64,000 bases of DNA. It comes from Microglena sp. YARC (Eukaryota; Chlorophyta; Chlorophyceae; Chlamydomonadales; Chlamydomonadaceae). Numbering within the stretch: the first letter of the stretch is position 1; every line of letters begins with the position of its first letter. Under the pieces are notes generated by a model. The model ran no database searches, was not told the DNA's origin, and saw only the letters and a list, made by a program, of their open reading frames with translations. The stretch spans positions 35,731,947 to 35,795,946 of the forward strand of contig CM039466.1 of NCBI GenBank assembly GCA_022414725.1, read 5' to 3'. The position numbers and the translations under genes are program-made. Below are positions 1 through 14,720 of the stretch, piece after piece.

Positions 1-630
1 GTCAGTCCATGGCATGCCGGCTTTTGAGAGTTGCATATGCAGCTCGAGGGGGGTACGGGAGCGTAGGCACCTGCCTCCTGCATGGGAACTGGTGGGTTGT
101 TGGGTGTTGGTTGGTTGGGGTTACCGGTTGGTGGTTGATGGTTGGTCGGGAAGGGGAAGGGGAGGGGAGGGAGGGGGGGGGGGGGGGGGGGGGAGGGGTA
201 TTGGTAAGCATTGAAAACCCTTATGATCGATTATCATGAAGGCATCAGCCTCCTGCATGGGATGATGCGGTGGTTGGGTGTTGGGTGTTGGGGTGTAGGG
301 ATGCGTGGCGGTGTAGGGATGGTGGGTGTTGGGATGTTTGGGGTGATGGGGTGTCTGGGAAATTGAGTGTTGGGGGCATTTGTATTGTTGCAATCAGTCT
401 CCTGTATGGGATGGTGAGTGCTGGGGTGTTGGGGTTGGTGGTCGGTGGCTGGGGGATGCTGTGTTGTTTGTTGGAGGGGAGAGGGTGCAGGGAGGGGGGG
501 GGGGGGGGGGGGGGGGATGTGTGGGCATTGAACAGTTAGCGTGCTTTGGAGTGAACTCTCCACAACCTACACTCCTACCCCTAACCATCCCACTCCTACC
601 ACACACGCGGCAGCAGCTCCCAGGTAGGCA
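1..630 (-). repeat. Tandem array with exon-like cores and G-runs
   Basis: Three units share the plus-strand core CCTCCTGCATGGG or a close variant, near 76, 250 and 399, separated by G-rich spacers with runs of more than 15 G. Read on the minus strand each core is a splice-acceptor-like CATGCAG or CATACAG followed by GAG(G/A)C(A/T)G and a short open stretch. The position, just beyond the SPP-like arrays, would suit a further downstream SPP exon, but I cannot align the peptide to SPP, so that assignment is a guess. Confidence 0.5.
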
Positions 631-1200
631 TCGCACGGGATATATGCTTGGGCCAATTCAGCAAGGCGAGATTTGAAATGCGCAGCATGCCCCTTCGATG
701 GTCCACTGCAATGCTTCCTGTCAACATGGCAACGAAGGGTTGTTGGTTGTTGGTTGGTTGGTTGCGTTGGTTGGTTGGTTGGTTGGTTTGTCATTTCCAC
801 GCTAGTTTAGATAGTTTTGCATGCTTTCCTTCTTTCTTTCTATCTTCTATCTATCTACTCTATCTATCTAAGCTAATCTTTTATCTTTCTTTATTTCTTT
901 ATTTCTTCATCTGTACTCCTTATTTTCTCCCCCCCAACACCCAACCAGAACACCGGCCCCCCACACACACACCATCAAACCCGCCATCCACCTATCCCAG
1001 TCCTACCCACTACCCCCCTCATCCCGACCTAGTGGTTGTCCAAATAGCGAGAAGCATCTCCACCGTGAGTCCCTGCCAATTGTCCTCTCATGTCCTGGGT
1101 GTGCCCATTCCTACCAGCATTTTGACTCTCCTCGTGGACTACTTGACGTCCGCCGCAAAGGGAGCGACCTAGCACAGACAGCAAAAGCGTTTCTTTCACG
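631..1200. other. Low-complexity stretch, no gene seen
   Basis: TTGG repeats at about 745-790, a T/C-rich tract at about 815-930 and a C/A-rich tract at about 930-1020. I found no coding exon or RNA gene that I can support. Confidence 0.5.
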
Positions 1201-1202
1201 AT

Positions 1203-1330
1203 CCAGGTCAGGGGTCAGGTCAGGGTCAGGTCAAGTCAGGTTCAGGGAACAGGTCAGGTCAGGTCAGGTCAGGTCAGGGGTCAGGTCAGGTCAGGTCAAG
1301 GTCAGGTCAGGTCAGGTCAGGTCAGGCAGG
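1203..1330. repeat. AGGTC pentanucleotide repeat
   Basis: Imperfect tandem (AGGTC)n with occasional single-base insertions (AGGGTC, AAGTC). Confidence 0.9.
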
Positions 1331-1379
1331 GGCTTTGAGTTAATTTGAGCTATATAATAATGCCTTAATTAAAGTTGAT

Positions 1380-1640
1380 TTTAGTTGTTTGGTTTTGGTT
1401 TGGTTTGGTTTGGTTTGATTTTTTTGTCATGATTGTATTTTATTAGCTTGGCTTTGGTTTTATTTTAATCTTATTTGGTTTGGTTTGGTATAGCTTCGCC
1501 ATTTTTTATTTATTTGTTTGGTTTGGTTTAAAATTGATTTTCCCTGCTGTTTAATTTATTTATTTAATTTTAATTTAATTTTAATTTTGATTTAATTTAA
1601 GGTTAACGTTATTAATTCAAAAATGTATCACAATGTTTTT
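1380..1640. repeat. T-rich TTTGG and TTTAATT repeats
   Basis: Degenerate TTTGG and TTTAATT tracts. No coding signal. Confidence 0.7.
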
Positions 1641-1664
1641 AACTGCTATGAACTGCCATGCTCC

Positions 1665-2440
1665 AAACGACCAGACCAAACACCATTGCACCTGAAACTA
1701 GCAGACAAAACTTGGCGTGGGCTTGACCCTCAATTTGTCTAGCCCCTAACTCATAAAACCCCAAACCCAAACTCGCACTAGAATGCAGCACCAAAACTTG
1801 GCTTGGGTTGTCCCTCATTCTTGTCTAGGCCCCAAACCGAACCACTAACCCCAAACTCGGCACCTGAATGCCAGCATCCAAAACTTGGGCTTGGCCGTTG
1901 TCCCTCATTTGGTCTAGCCCCGAACCCCAAACCCAGACCCTGAAAACAACCACCCCTTGTATGCTGTTCGCACTGAATGCAGAGCTCAAAACTTGGCTTG
2001 GGCTGACCTCATTTTCGTCTAGTCCCCAACCCCCAAAACCCAACCCTGAAACATCGCACCTGAATGCTAGCACCAAAACTTGGCTTGGGCTGACCCCTCA
2101 TTTGTTTCAAGCCCCAACCCACAACCCAACCTAGAAACATCACACCTGAATGCTAGCACCAAAATTTGGCTTGGCTGACGCCTCATTTTGTCTAGTCCAC
2201 AACCCCAAACCCCAACCCTGAAACATCGCACTGAAATGCCACCCCAAAATTGGCTTGGGGTTTGTCCTCATTTTTGTCCAGCCCACCCCAACCAACCGCC
2301 GCCTTCGCACTGAAATGCCAGCACCAAACTTGGCCCTGGGGCTGACCCTCATTCTGTCTAGCCCCAGCCCACCCCACCCCAATCACCGGGAAGCACTTCG
2401 CACTGAAGTCACAGCACCCAAAAACTTGGCTTTGGGTGAT
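1665..2440 (-). repeat. Tandem array, SPP-like helix exon cores
   Basis: About seven units of roughly 90 bp share the plus-strand core CCAAAACTTGGCTTGGGCTG. On the minus strand a unit reads GLDKMRVSPSQVLVLAFRCD and continues VSG, with a possible CAG|GT junction before RCD. In SPP the TM7 segment runs GLGD.VIPG...ALALRFDVS, so the C-terminal half of each unit resembles SPP at the expected place in the exon order. The catalytic GxGD is not readable in any unit; the equivalent bases read GLDK or similar. Either the copies are decayed, the sequence beside the gap has errors, or the likeness is chance. Confidence 0.5.
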
Positions 2441-5400
2441 TCCTCCATGGTGATCAATCTTCAAGCTTGCTCGTTGTAATCTCCACTGTCCAAATAGGNN
2501 NNNNNNNNNNNNNNNNNNNNNNNNNNNNNNNNNNNNNNNNNNNNNNNNNNNNNNNNNNNNNNNNNNNNNNNNNNNNNNNNNNNNNNNNNNNNNNNNNNNN
2601 NNNNNNNNNNNNNNNNNNNNNNNNNNNNNNNNNNNNNNNNNNNNNNNNNNNNNNNNNNNNNNNNNNNNNNNNNNNNNNNNNNNNNNNNNNNNNNNNNNNN
2701 NNNNNNNNNNNNNNNNNNNNNNNNNNNNNNNNNNNNNNNNNNNNNNNNNNNNNNNNNNNNNNNNNNNNNNNNNNNNNNNNNNNNNNNNNNNNNNNNNNNN
2801 NNNNNNNNNNNNNNNNNNNNNNNNNNNNNNNNNNNNNNNNNNNNNNNNNNNNNNNNNNNNNNNNNNNNNNNNNNNNNNNNNNNNNNNNNNNNNNNNNNNN
2901 NNNNNNNNNNNNNNNNNNNNNNNNNNNNNNNNNNNNNNNNNNNNNNNNNNNNNNNNNNNNNNNNNNNNNNNNNNNNNNNNNNNNNNNNNNNNNNNNNNNN
3001 NNNNNNNNNNNNNNNNNNNNNNNNNNNNNNNNNNNNNNNNNNNNNNNNNNNNNNNNNNNNNNNNNNNNNNNNNNNNNNNNNNNNNNNNNNNNNNNNNNNN
3101 NNNNNNNNNNNNNNNNNNNNNNNNNNNNNNNNNNNNNNNNNNNNNNNNNNNNNNNNNNNNNNNNNNNNNNNNNNNNNNNNNNNNNNNNNNNNNNNNNNNN
3201 NNNNNNNNNNNNNNNNNNNNNNNNNNNNNNNNNNNNNNNNNNNNNNNNNNNNNNNNNNNNNNNNNNNNNNNNNNNNNNNNNNNNNNNNNNNNNNNNNNNN
3301 NNNNNNNNNNNNNNNNNNNNNNNNNNNNNNNNNNNNNNNNNNNNNNNNNNNNNNNNNNNNNNNNNNNNNNNNNNNNNNNNNNNNNNNNNNNNNNNNNNNN
3401 NNNNNNNNNNNNNNNNNNNNNNNNNNNNNNNNNNNNNNNNNNNNNNNNNNNNNNNNNNNNNNNNNNNNNNNNNNNNNNNNNNNNNNNNNNNNNNNNNNCA
3501 TGGCCCAGGCCACCAAACCACCACACACACATACACACTTACATCCACCTAAACAGCACAACCACACAACATCCACCCACATGACTACACACAACCACAC
3601 CCACACACCAGCCCATCTACCACTGATCATGTCAATGTTGCGACCAGGGTGATCATCCCATATGCCGTCAAACACAAATGCCAGGCCAATCAACATCCAC
3701 ACAACCCAGCCCACACTTATCACCTTACCCACCCCACACAACATTCCACCATCAAAATCCACCATACACATGACTACACAACTAACCACACACCCAGCCC
3801 ACCTACTGCAGATCCAGCCAGACATTGCGATGCCAAGAACATTGCCATCAAACCACAGCCCCTACCCCACCATGAAAAGCATCATACCAAGCCACCTGCC
3901 AAGCCTCCGAAACTACACAATGTCAGAACACACGCCATCGACCATGTGGCGACCCAAGGATCACATTGCCGCCATCAAACACAGAAACCCACCACCTATG
4001 AATAAACAATCAGCTACCCAAAAGCCCTGTAACGACGGGTAATCCCCACCCTAAAACCTACGCCTTGATATCTCATCACTCACCCAGTGCAAGACATCCA
4101 CCCCAATCACACCCGTACGGCGCGCTCACAATCACCATAATCACAACTAACCTCGCTGATAAGCAACCCAGCCTCTATAGGTCTCCGATCCCCAAAACCC
4201 AAGTCCACAAATACAACTCAGACAACCCGCCACACCAAACAACGCACTAACACACCTCGCTACCGCAAACCAGCCTATCCCTAAGCCCCCAACCACCACT
4301 GCAAGACACCTACCACTAGAGTCGCTTATAAGCTCCGCTACCCCCATACACGCAAACCTGACCGCCACCCATGCAGATAACAATGCGCACACCCAACCCA
4401 CACAACACGTTCTTGAATTCAGACATAGCCACCTGAAGATCACATTGCCGTGATCAACACGATTGCTGATCTAAAGACCCGAAAGAACACCACTACCCAC
4501 CAAAAACCAAACCACTCAACACCACACCACCCAACCCACACAGCCGCCTACCACTGATCATGTCAACGCGTAGGACTTGTGAGCATTCACATGTCGTCAA
4601 ACACATGGCTCATATTCAAAGACCTGGAAGACTCCACCACCCACCAACCACCCAACACCACACCACCCACACACCCAGCCCACCTACCACTGATCACGTC
4701 AGATGTAGCGACCGTGAGCATCACATCGCCATAAAACCAGTGCTCGGATCTGAAGACCCGGAGAATCCAACAAAATCAACCGACACCCCCTACCAGCAGC
4801 CCACACACCTAGCCCACTACCGCCCCGATCACATCAGGTTAGCAACCGTGAGCGATCACATCGCCATAAAAACACTATGTTCGCGGATTCTGACGACCCA
4901 GAGACATCCAACACCAACCACACCACCCACCACACTATACAACATTCCACCACTAAACCAAACCACCAACCACACCCCACCCCACCAGCCACCAAACCCA
5001 CTGATCAGATCACGTAGATGTAGCTACCGTGAGCATCACTTTGGTCACTTCAAACCCATGCTCGATCTGAAGACCCGGAAGAAATCCAACATCAACCACA
5101 CCTTCCCCACCACCCACACACCCACCCACCTACCGCCGATTCACATCAGGTGTAGCGACCAGTGGATACATGACTCATCTAAGCACAAGCTCAATCTAAG
5201 AACCAGAAAGACATCCAACACCAGCCACACCAACCACCAACCCACACATATGACAAACACCCACCCACACACCACACACAGACTTCACTCCCACCCCAAC
5301 CACACACCCAGCCCACCTTACCATATCATGTCAGACGTTGCGACCTGAGCATCACATTGTCGCATCAAACACAAAGCTCAGATCTGAAGACCAGAAGACA

Positions 5401-8400
5401 TCGCAACTGCCAACCACACCAACCACCGCACATGACTACCCAACCACCACACCCACACACGATGACTACACTCAACCCACACCCACACACCGCAGCTCCC
5501 ACCATGATCATGTCAGTACGTAGCGACCGTGAGCATCAACTATGCGTCATCAAACAAAATGCCCAGGCAAAAAAAGCAACACACCACACACACGCCACAT
5601 TACATCCACACCACACCACACCACACCCACCACACAACATCCACTACCAGCCAACAAACCCCACCACCACACCACACCCACCCAGCCACCTACCCTGATC
5701 ATGTCATAGACGTAGCTGACTGTGAGCATCACATTGTCGTCATCAAACAAATTGCTCAGATCTGAGACCAAAGACATCCAACACCACCTACCCCAACACA
5801 CAACGTCCACCACACATCACACCACACATCATCCACCCCACCACACACCCACACATATGACTACACCCACCTACCCAGCCCACCTACCACTGAGGCATGT
5901 CAGAGTACGACCGTTTGGGCGAATTTTAACAAATTGGGTTTTTTTCCCCATCAAACACATGCTCGGATCCAAAGACCCAGAAAACATCCAACACCACCCA
6001 CACCACACAATTACCCACTAAACCACTAAACATCCACCACACCACCACCACACCCACCAACACCCAACACACACCCAGCCCACCTACCGCTGATCATGTC
6101 AAAGACGTAGCGACCGTGAGCATCACATTGCCCAAAACAAATGCCCAGGGCAAAGCAACACACCACACACCCAGCCCACACTTCATCCACCACACACCAC
6201 ACCCACACCGCAGCCACACAACATTCACTACCCACCCACACAACATTTTTACTACACCACCGCACAACATTTACTACCCACCGGCCACAAACATTTATAC
6301 CCACCGCCACCAACATTTTACTACCCACGCACAACATTTACTACCCACCGCACAACATTTACTACCCACCGCACAACATTTACTACCCACCACACACCGC
6401 CCACACACCATCCACCACCCACAAAACCCTCAACATCCACCCACCACACCAATACCACCACAGGACATCCACACACCATGATCACGCACCCAAACCACAC
6501 GCCACCAACCCATGACTACACGGCACCCCAACCACACCCACACCCATGACTACACGGCACCCCAACCACACCCACACCCATGACTACACGGCACCCCAAC
6601 CACACCCACACCCATGACTACACGGCACCCCAACCACACCCACACCCATGACTTACACGGACCCCAAACCACACCACACCCATGACTACCGCACCCCAAC
6701 CACACCCAACCCAGACTACACGGCACCCCAACCACACACTCAGACCACCTACCGCCTTATCATGTTGCAGAGTAGCGACCGTGAGCATCACATTGTCAGT
6801 CATCAAACAAATGCCCAGGGCCAATGCCAACACACCACACACATCAGCCCACATTACATCCACCAACACCACACAACATCCACTTACCCACTACCCCGCC
6901 CACCACTCCACCCACCACTCCATACACCCAACGCCACCTGCCGCTGATCATGTCTAGATGTAGCGACGTGAGCATTGTCTCATCAAAACAAATGCCCAGC
7001 GGCCAAGCCAACACACCACACCACAGCCCACACTACATCCACACACCACACTGCACAACACCACCACACACACACACCCTACACGAGAACCCACACACCC
7101 AGTTCTACCCACCACTTGATCTATGTCAGACGTTCACCGTAAGCATGACATTTCGTGATCAAACACATGCCCAGATCCAAAGGCCGAAGACAACCAACAC
7201 ACCACACACCACACCACACACAAGCCCACACACCACCCATCACACCCTAGCCCGACCTACCATTGATCATGTCAGAAGTAGCGACTGTAAGCATCACCTT
7301 TTATCAAACACATTGCTCAGATCCAAAGGCCCAAGACAACCAACACCACACACACACACCACAACATAACACCACTACCTCCAACACTGCTTGCACCACC
7401 CACCCCACCATACACCCAGCCCACCCCCACCGCTGATCATGTCAGTGGGGGGGGAATCGTAGGACTGTAGCATACACATTGTCGTCAAACACATGCTCAG
7501 ACGAGACCCAAAAAAATCATACGCCAGAAGTCCAAATGCACTATCTGCATCCTGAAGCTCCTCAGTCCAATCAGTGGAGGATGTCGGAATGCAATGAGCA
7601 CTGCTACCAACTGTGGTTGATAAGGGTGGGGTAGGGACACTGTTAGTCTTGTTGGTGGGGTGGGGTGGGTTGTGGTACATAGGTTGGTAGGGACACAATC
7701 AATTAAAAAATGTTTGAGCGATGACACCGCTACCAAGCTGCATTGCGTTGGGAGGTGGGGTATGTGTGTTGTTATGTGGTTGTGGGTTGGCTGTGGTGTC
7801 TGGGTTGGGGTAAGGGTGGGGTTGGGGTCGGGTGGGTGGATGGCGGGGCTTGGTGAGTGAGTACAATCAATTAAAGATTTAGAAGACGTTGATAAGCAAG
7901 AAGTCTAATAGCATACCGTTGCCGCAATCCTGAAGCTACTCAGTCTGAGGTGGTGTGGTGTGGGGCAGACGTCTGAGGCAAGGCACTTACACCAATCTGT
8001 GCATAGGAGGGGGTGGGGGGGCGGGGGGCAGACGACAGAGCAATGGCCACTACCACCAAGCTGGTGGCAAAGGGGGGCAGAGGGGGGTATAGAATGGTGT
8101 GGTGAGCTGTTGTTAGGTGCATGGATGGTGGAATGGAATGGAGTAGCCTTCTCTCCCGCTTGTTATCTTCAGTAACAATGTCTAGCCCTCTACCCGTTTA
8201 CCTCTCCTCCCTACCAACCTCCCCCCCTTACACACACCAACCGCCACCACTGCCCCACACACCACCCCACACCTAACACACCCACACTTACGACCACCAC
8301 CAGACACCCCATACCCCCGCCCCCCCACCACCCCCACCCCCCACCCACCCCCCACACACATACCACACCACTCCCCCTCCCCCCCGACACCACACACACC

Positions 8401-11400
8401 TCCCCCCAACACACACACACCATACCCACACACCCCCCCCCCCCCGCGCCGCGCACACACACACACCTCCCCCCAACACACACACACATACCACCACACT
8501 CCCCCTCCCCCCCGCACACACCACACACCTCCCCCCACCACACACACACACATACCACACACTCCCCTTCCCCGACACACATACACACCCCAGCTACACC
8601 ACCACCACACACACACACCCTACACTCCCCCCCCCCCACCACCACCACACACACACACACACACACATTACCACACACTCCCCCTCCCCCCGCACACACA
8701 CACACCTCCCCCCCGACAACATCCACCCACCCCAGGGCTACTGTTCAAGTTAGTTATTGCTGTGAGTCTGGAAGTTAGTCAGTTCCAGGCAAGTGCCCAA
8801 AGCAATAGCCCATCACATCAGTGGAGCTGAACGTCAGCCTGAAGGGCAAAGAGGAATGTCGAGGCGAGTGAGGGGGGGAGGGGGGGGGAGGTCGTGGAGC
8901 AGTGAGGCGAGGTTGATGAGGCGATGAGGAGCTGGGAGGGGGGAGAGCGGTTGGGACGGTTTAAGGGCGTAAGGGGAAAGGATCTGAGCCGGTATGAGGG
9001 CAGGGGTGTGGGTGGGGCAGGAGGCTAGAGCAGAGTAAGGATATGCACATAATATAATTAGGGGGCAGCCATTCAGCCTGGGGAGAGGAGGTAGGGTAGG
9101 AAGAGAGGGGGGAGGGGGAGAGGGAAGAAGCAGGGAGCAGAGTAAGGGTTATTACATATTTAGTTGGCATGAATCAGCCTGGAGCGGGTTGAGGGGCGAG
9201 AGGGGGTGGCAGGGGGGGGGGGAAGGCAAGTGAGTTAGAGTAGGATATAAATATTTAGTGGGGGCATATAGCCTGGAGGGAGGGGGGAGGGGCGAGAGAG
9301 TGGTGAGGAGGGTGTTCGGGGTGATGCTGTAAGGTGTGGGGTAATGGGTGAGGGGTTTGGGGCTGGCTGGAAGGGGTGGGGGTGGGATGATTTGTAGGGG
9401 TGAGGGGTGGTGGGTGAGGGGAAAGGATGAGAGGGGGGGAGGGGTGAGACTGAGGGTGAGGGGGTGGGGTGAGGGGTAGGGGAAGGGAGGGGAGGGTGGG
9501 AGGGGCGTCTGAGGGGGAGCGGGAGAGCGAGGCAGGAGCAGAGGGGAGGAAAATATAAATGAATCTTGGATAAGAGAGTCTTGAGTGACATGACAGACAC
9601 ATCACACTCATGCATACGCCTCCGATCACCACCCACCCACCCACCCGCACCATTTAATAAGCACACACATGCCCACACACCATCCAATACAACCCATACC
9701 CACACATACCCTCCCACACATCACATAGCCCCCCCCCCCCCCCCCTCCCAACACACACCCCACCCCACACATTTACACCCACAAGGAGCCCCCACCTTAG
9801 GAGGGAGCCTCAGCCTCATCAATGGGCAGCCCTCTTAGACAGGAAGGAGAGGTAACATACACCACCACCACCACACACATCACACTTATGGATACACACA
9901 CACAAGGCCCCACCTTAGAGGAGTCCTCAGCCTCATCAATGAGCCCTCTTGGAAAGGAGGGTGAGGTACACACACACCACACACCATCACCACATACACA
10001 CACCGCCACCACACACGTACACACATGGACATGGTCTCCCAAAACACCAAACAACCACGCACACCACACGATCACCAATGTATACCGCACACACACAAGG
10101 GCCCACCAGTAGTGAGTTCCCCTCACTCATCAATTAGCAGCCCTCTGGGACAGGGAGGAGAGTTGTTTTCCAAGGGGTTCCTCCCAACTTCCTGAGACGG
10201 CATGGAAGACACCAACTGTGGAAACCCAAACAACCTGGGTTGGGGGAGAGGGTGGGGGAAAGGGTGGGAGGAGTTGGGTTGCTCCATCCATCCTGAGGTA
10301 ACGCCATGAGACGCCTACTGGAGATGCACCAACAACCTGCAGGGCCAAGATGGTGGGCGAGATTGGGGAGAGTGTTGGTGGAGGGTGTGGGGTGTGGGGG
10401 CATGAGGTTGGCAGAGGGGATGGGTGGGGAAGGGGGCGGCGGGCCATATGTCAGCGGTTTGGGAGGGGAGGGGTTGGGGATGTGTGTGTGTGTGTGTGGT
10501 GTGTGGTTGTTGGGGGCCGAGGTTGCGGGGGGTGGGGGGGGCTTCCAGCTTCCGAGTAGAGGGCATGGGAGACCACCACTGTGGAGAATGCCGCCAACAA
10601 CCTGTAGGGTGGGGCGGAGAGGGTGGGGGAGGGTTGGGGGGTTGGGGGGGGCGGGGGGCCAGGGACAGGTGGGGGGGGGGGGGGGGGGAATTGGGGTCGT
10701 TCTTCAGCCTACCCTGGCTGCTCACCGTCTGCCAATTACCTTTCTTGGGAGCACGCTAAATGGAATTAGACACTATCAAGTATCAACTACTTGTCCAGGA
10801 GGCTATTGAAGCAGTTGAAAGCCTCAACTATACTATCATAATTTAAATATTTATACACATGCATATATATAACATACACCGGCATTAACAATACCGCTAT
10901 CCTCTACCATGGCGCTATTTGACACATCCTTGAAACAACTTCCCGGGTCATACATCATAAAAAATAGTGCAAGTATTTATATACATTTACATATGCCATC
11001 TAATATTATATAACCCTTATAGCAATTTCAGCAGATTATTGAATTTAGGTCTGCAGTTCCCCAGTTTCAACCTCAACATTTTAGGAAACCCCACTTTCCA
11101 ACAATTCAGAATCCTCAGAAAATCCTCAGAATTCTCTGTTACTCATGCCAATAATGTCAGAATTCTCAGTCCGAAAATTCTTTAGTTGAGTACAAACAAC
11201 GAACTACAAACTACGAATTGTCGACCACCAATCCAAAACATCCCTGAATTGCTTGTAAAGACTTGCCCAGGAGCTATATATATATATATGATTATTAATA
11301 CCCTTAAACCCTACAACTGTTTTGAAACCTTATTTCCTACCTTCCTTTTTTCGTCTGAACCCGTTCCATAATTTCAAATCCAATCTGCACGGACAACTTG

Positions 11401-14400
11401 TTTGATGATCAGACCCCAGATCTGTCTTCCTGCCCCCCCCCCCCTTCCTCCCCTCCCCCTCCGTCGCAATTACCCATACAAGAATTTTTCAGACTTCTGA
11501 TTCAAAAACCAGGATATCTCCGTATATATAGCGATCGCTAGTTTACCCTTGATTTTGGGAAAATTTATCGCTATAAACAGCAACTAATAAAACAAATTTT
11601 TTGTGTGCCCAAATGGCCCCTTTTTTAAAAGGCTAACAAAAAGCTACAAAAAAACACTTATAAAAACGCTTGTCCCTGGAGGAGCCTAGAACCAACAAGC
11701 TAGAAAAAAACCCACTTTCAGATTTGAAAAAACAACAACACTGATCAAAGCTCACTTAATATACATATTACACATTATTATACGTAACCACTTAACCATA
11801 CAAAACTTCTAAGACTTATAATTAAAAATCACCAGAAAATAGCATCCAGGAAGCCGACGTTTTTTAGTAAAAAGACTGGCAATACTTGATCAAGAAGCTG
11901 TGAAGCAGTTGAAGCTCATATGTATAAACAAGTATTTATATACGTAATAAATATGAATATAACCATGAACTATAATATACATATAAACATGAATGTAACC
12001 CCATGCACTATAATATACATATAAACATGAATATAAACCATGAACTATAAAGATATACAATATAAATATGAATATAACTATGAACAATAATATACATATA
12101 AACATTGAATTTTAACCTATGAACTATAATATTACATATAAATATGTACATTGTCATCACTATAAAGGGTATACATTATAAATCAGAATATATAACCATG
12201 GACTATAATATAAATACAAAATATGTACATTGTCATCAACTATAATATACATATAAACATGAAATATAACCATGAACCATATAAAATATAAATATGTACA
12301 TAAACCCAAACTATAATATTGTACATTTAAGCATTAAACATCAAAACTATAATATGTACATATAAGCATTAAACATCAACTATAATACTATACATATAAG
12401 CATTGACCATATGTTACAGTCCAGGGGGGGGGGAGGGGGGGGGGGAGGGGGCCAAAAAGGCAAAGGGGATATGTCCAACCGTGACAGGAAGGGCTGAAAA
12501 GGAAAAGCATCGACAAAACTGAACCCCAAACATTTGTCTAGAACGCGAAGGTGACCATACAAGAATTCTAAAAAACAACTCACCAGAAATAGCAATCCAG
12601 GCAGCCTTGAGATGAGAAGTCTGGTAATACTGTTAAATACAAAATCACTAAGAAAAAAGCAGTCCAGGAAGCCTAGACATGAGAATTATTGTAATGCTGT
12701 TAAATACAAACCAATAGAAATAGCAGTCCAGGCAGCCTTGAGATGAGAAGTCTGGTAATGCTGTTAAATCAAACTGACCAGAAATAGCAGTCCAGGCAGC
12801 CTTGAAATGGAAAGTCTGGTTATACAGTTAAATATAACTCACCAGAAATAGCAGTCCAGGAAGCCTTGAAATGAGAAGTCTGGTAAGTACTTGATGATGA
12901 GGTACAATCCAAAGAGGGATACTGATGCTAGGATAGGAGCAAGGAGACCCTATGAGGAGGGATGGAGGAGGTGTGAAGGTGAGGGTGGGGGTGGGGTGTG
13001 TGTGGGTGGTGCGGTGGGTGTGTGGGTAGGAGAGCAGGTACGGATGGATGCGAGGGATTAAATTTAAAGAGGGATACTGATGCTAGGATAGGAGCGAGGA
13101 GACACTATGAGGGAGGGGAGGGAGGGAGGTGTGAGGGTGTGGGTGTGGGTGTGGGATGTGTGCGTGGGAGGTGTTGGGTTGGGGTAGAGAGCAGGTAACG
13201 AGGGATGAGAGGGGTTACATCTAAACAGGGATGGGAGGCTAGGATAGGAGCAAGGACAGTCCCTATGATGGAGCGAGAGGGAGGTGCGAGGGTTGGAGTG
13301 GAGTGTGTGTGGGGTGGGTGTGTGGTGGTGGGGGAGGTGGTAGTCAGCAGGTAAGGATGGATGAGAGGGGTAACATCTAAAGAGGGAGACGGAGGAAAGG
13401 ATAGGAGCAAGAAGTCCCTATAGGGGAGGGAAGGGAGGGAGGTGCATAGGTGGAGTAGGTGTGTGTGTGTGTGGGTGGGTGGTGGGGTGGGGTGGGATGG
13501 GGTTGGGGGGGGGGGACGTGGTAGAGAGCAGGGAAGGAGGGATGAGAGGGTAACATCCAAAGAGGGGGAAGAAGAAAAGGATAGGGGCAAAGAGTCCATG
13601 CGATGGAGGGGGGAGGGAAGGTTGCGGTAGGTAGAGAGGTGTAGGTTGGGGTTGGAGTTGGGTTGGAGTGGGGGGAAGGGGCAGAGAGCAGGTATGGAGG
13701 GATGATAGATAGGAGCAAGGAGCCCCAGGGGGGCGAGGATGGGAGTGGGGTGGGGGCGGGGTGGAGGTGGAGGTGGGGGGTGTGGCGGGCAGAGAGCAGG
13801 AGGGAGGGATGAGAGGCGTAGAACCAAAAGACTGAGACGGAGGCAAGGATAGAGAGCAAGGCGTCCCTGGTGGGGGGGGGGGGGGTAGAGATGGAAGTGT
13901 GTGGGGAGGGGTGGGGGGGTGGAGGGTGGGAGGGGCAGGTAGGGAGAAATGAGAGTAGAAGAAAGTAGACACTGGGGGGAAGGGGAGGGTGGAGGGTTAG
14001 GGTAGGGATGGAGTGAGGGAGGTGAGTGGGGTGGGGTGTGAGGGTAAGGGAAGGGGCAGAGAGCAGGCAAGGAGGGATGGGATACAGATGCCAGGAGTCC
14101 CTGGGGGGGGGGGGAGGGAGGGTCATGAAGGTTAAGGGTAGGATTCGAGGGCATGTGGGGGTGAAGGTAGGGTGAGGGGTTGGGGTGTGGGGTAGGGGGT
14201 GGGTAGGGGAAAGGGGGCAGAGAGCAGGTGGGTGGGATGGGAGATATAAGGCAGGAGTCCCTTGGGAGGGGAGGAGAGGGACAAAGGCCAGGGTAGGGAT
14301 GGAGATGTGAAGAATGGATGTGTCCCCCCTCCCTTCGACCCCCTCCCCACCCCGCCCCACCCTTCACCCCCACCCCTCCACCTCCCTCCCCCCACCCCCC

Positions 14401-14681
14401 CCACACACACACACATCCTTACCCCCCTCCCCCCCCACACACACCCTCCACCCACCCAGCCTTCACGCCCCATCCCCACCCACCTCGTTGAATGAGATCA
14501 TTTGGCGTTGCTCGGTGGTTAGAGAACGATGTGCTCCGATGTAGATGGTGGTGACGGCGAGCCCAATGAAGTAGGGAAGGTCCGCATCCTGTGGTGCAGA
14601 AAGGAAAAATGAGGCATCTGATTATTATATGAACGCTGTTCCCTGCTACATTTTATAATAATAATAATAATAATAATAATA

Positions 14682-14720
<39 letters not shown>

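Noticed and set aside
2192..3825. Long minus- and plus-strand open frames through the first gap
   Set aside because: They consist mostly of unknown residues from the 1000-N gap; the same applies to frames spanning 50501-51500.
8182..8726. Cys/Val/Gly-rich minus-strand frames as a cysteine-rich secreted protein
   Set aside because: Cysteines come from TGTGTG complement of (CA)n repeats, in all three frames alike.
13105..14412. A 435-residue Pro/Ser/Leu-rich minus-strand frame
   Set aside because: It reads straight through tandem array units and GGGTGG spacers; only the exon-like cores within it resemble real coding sequence.
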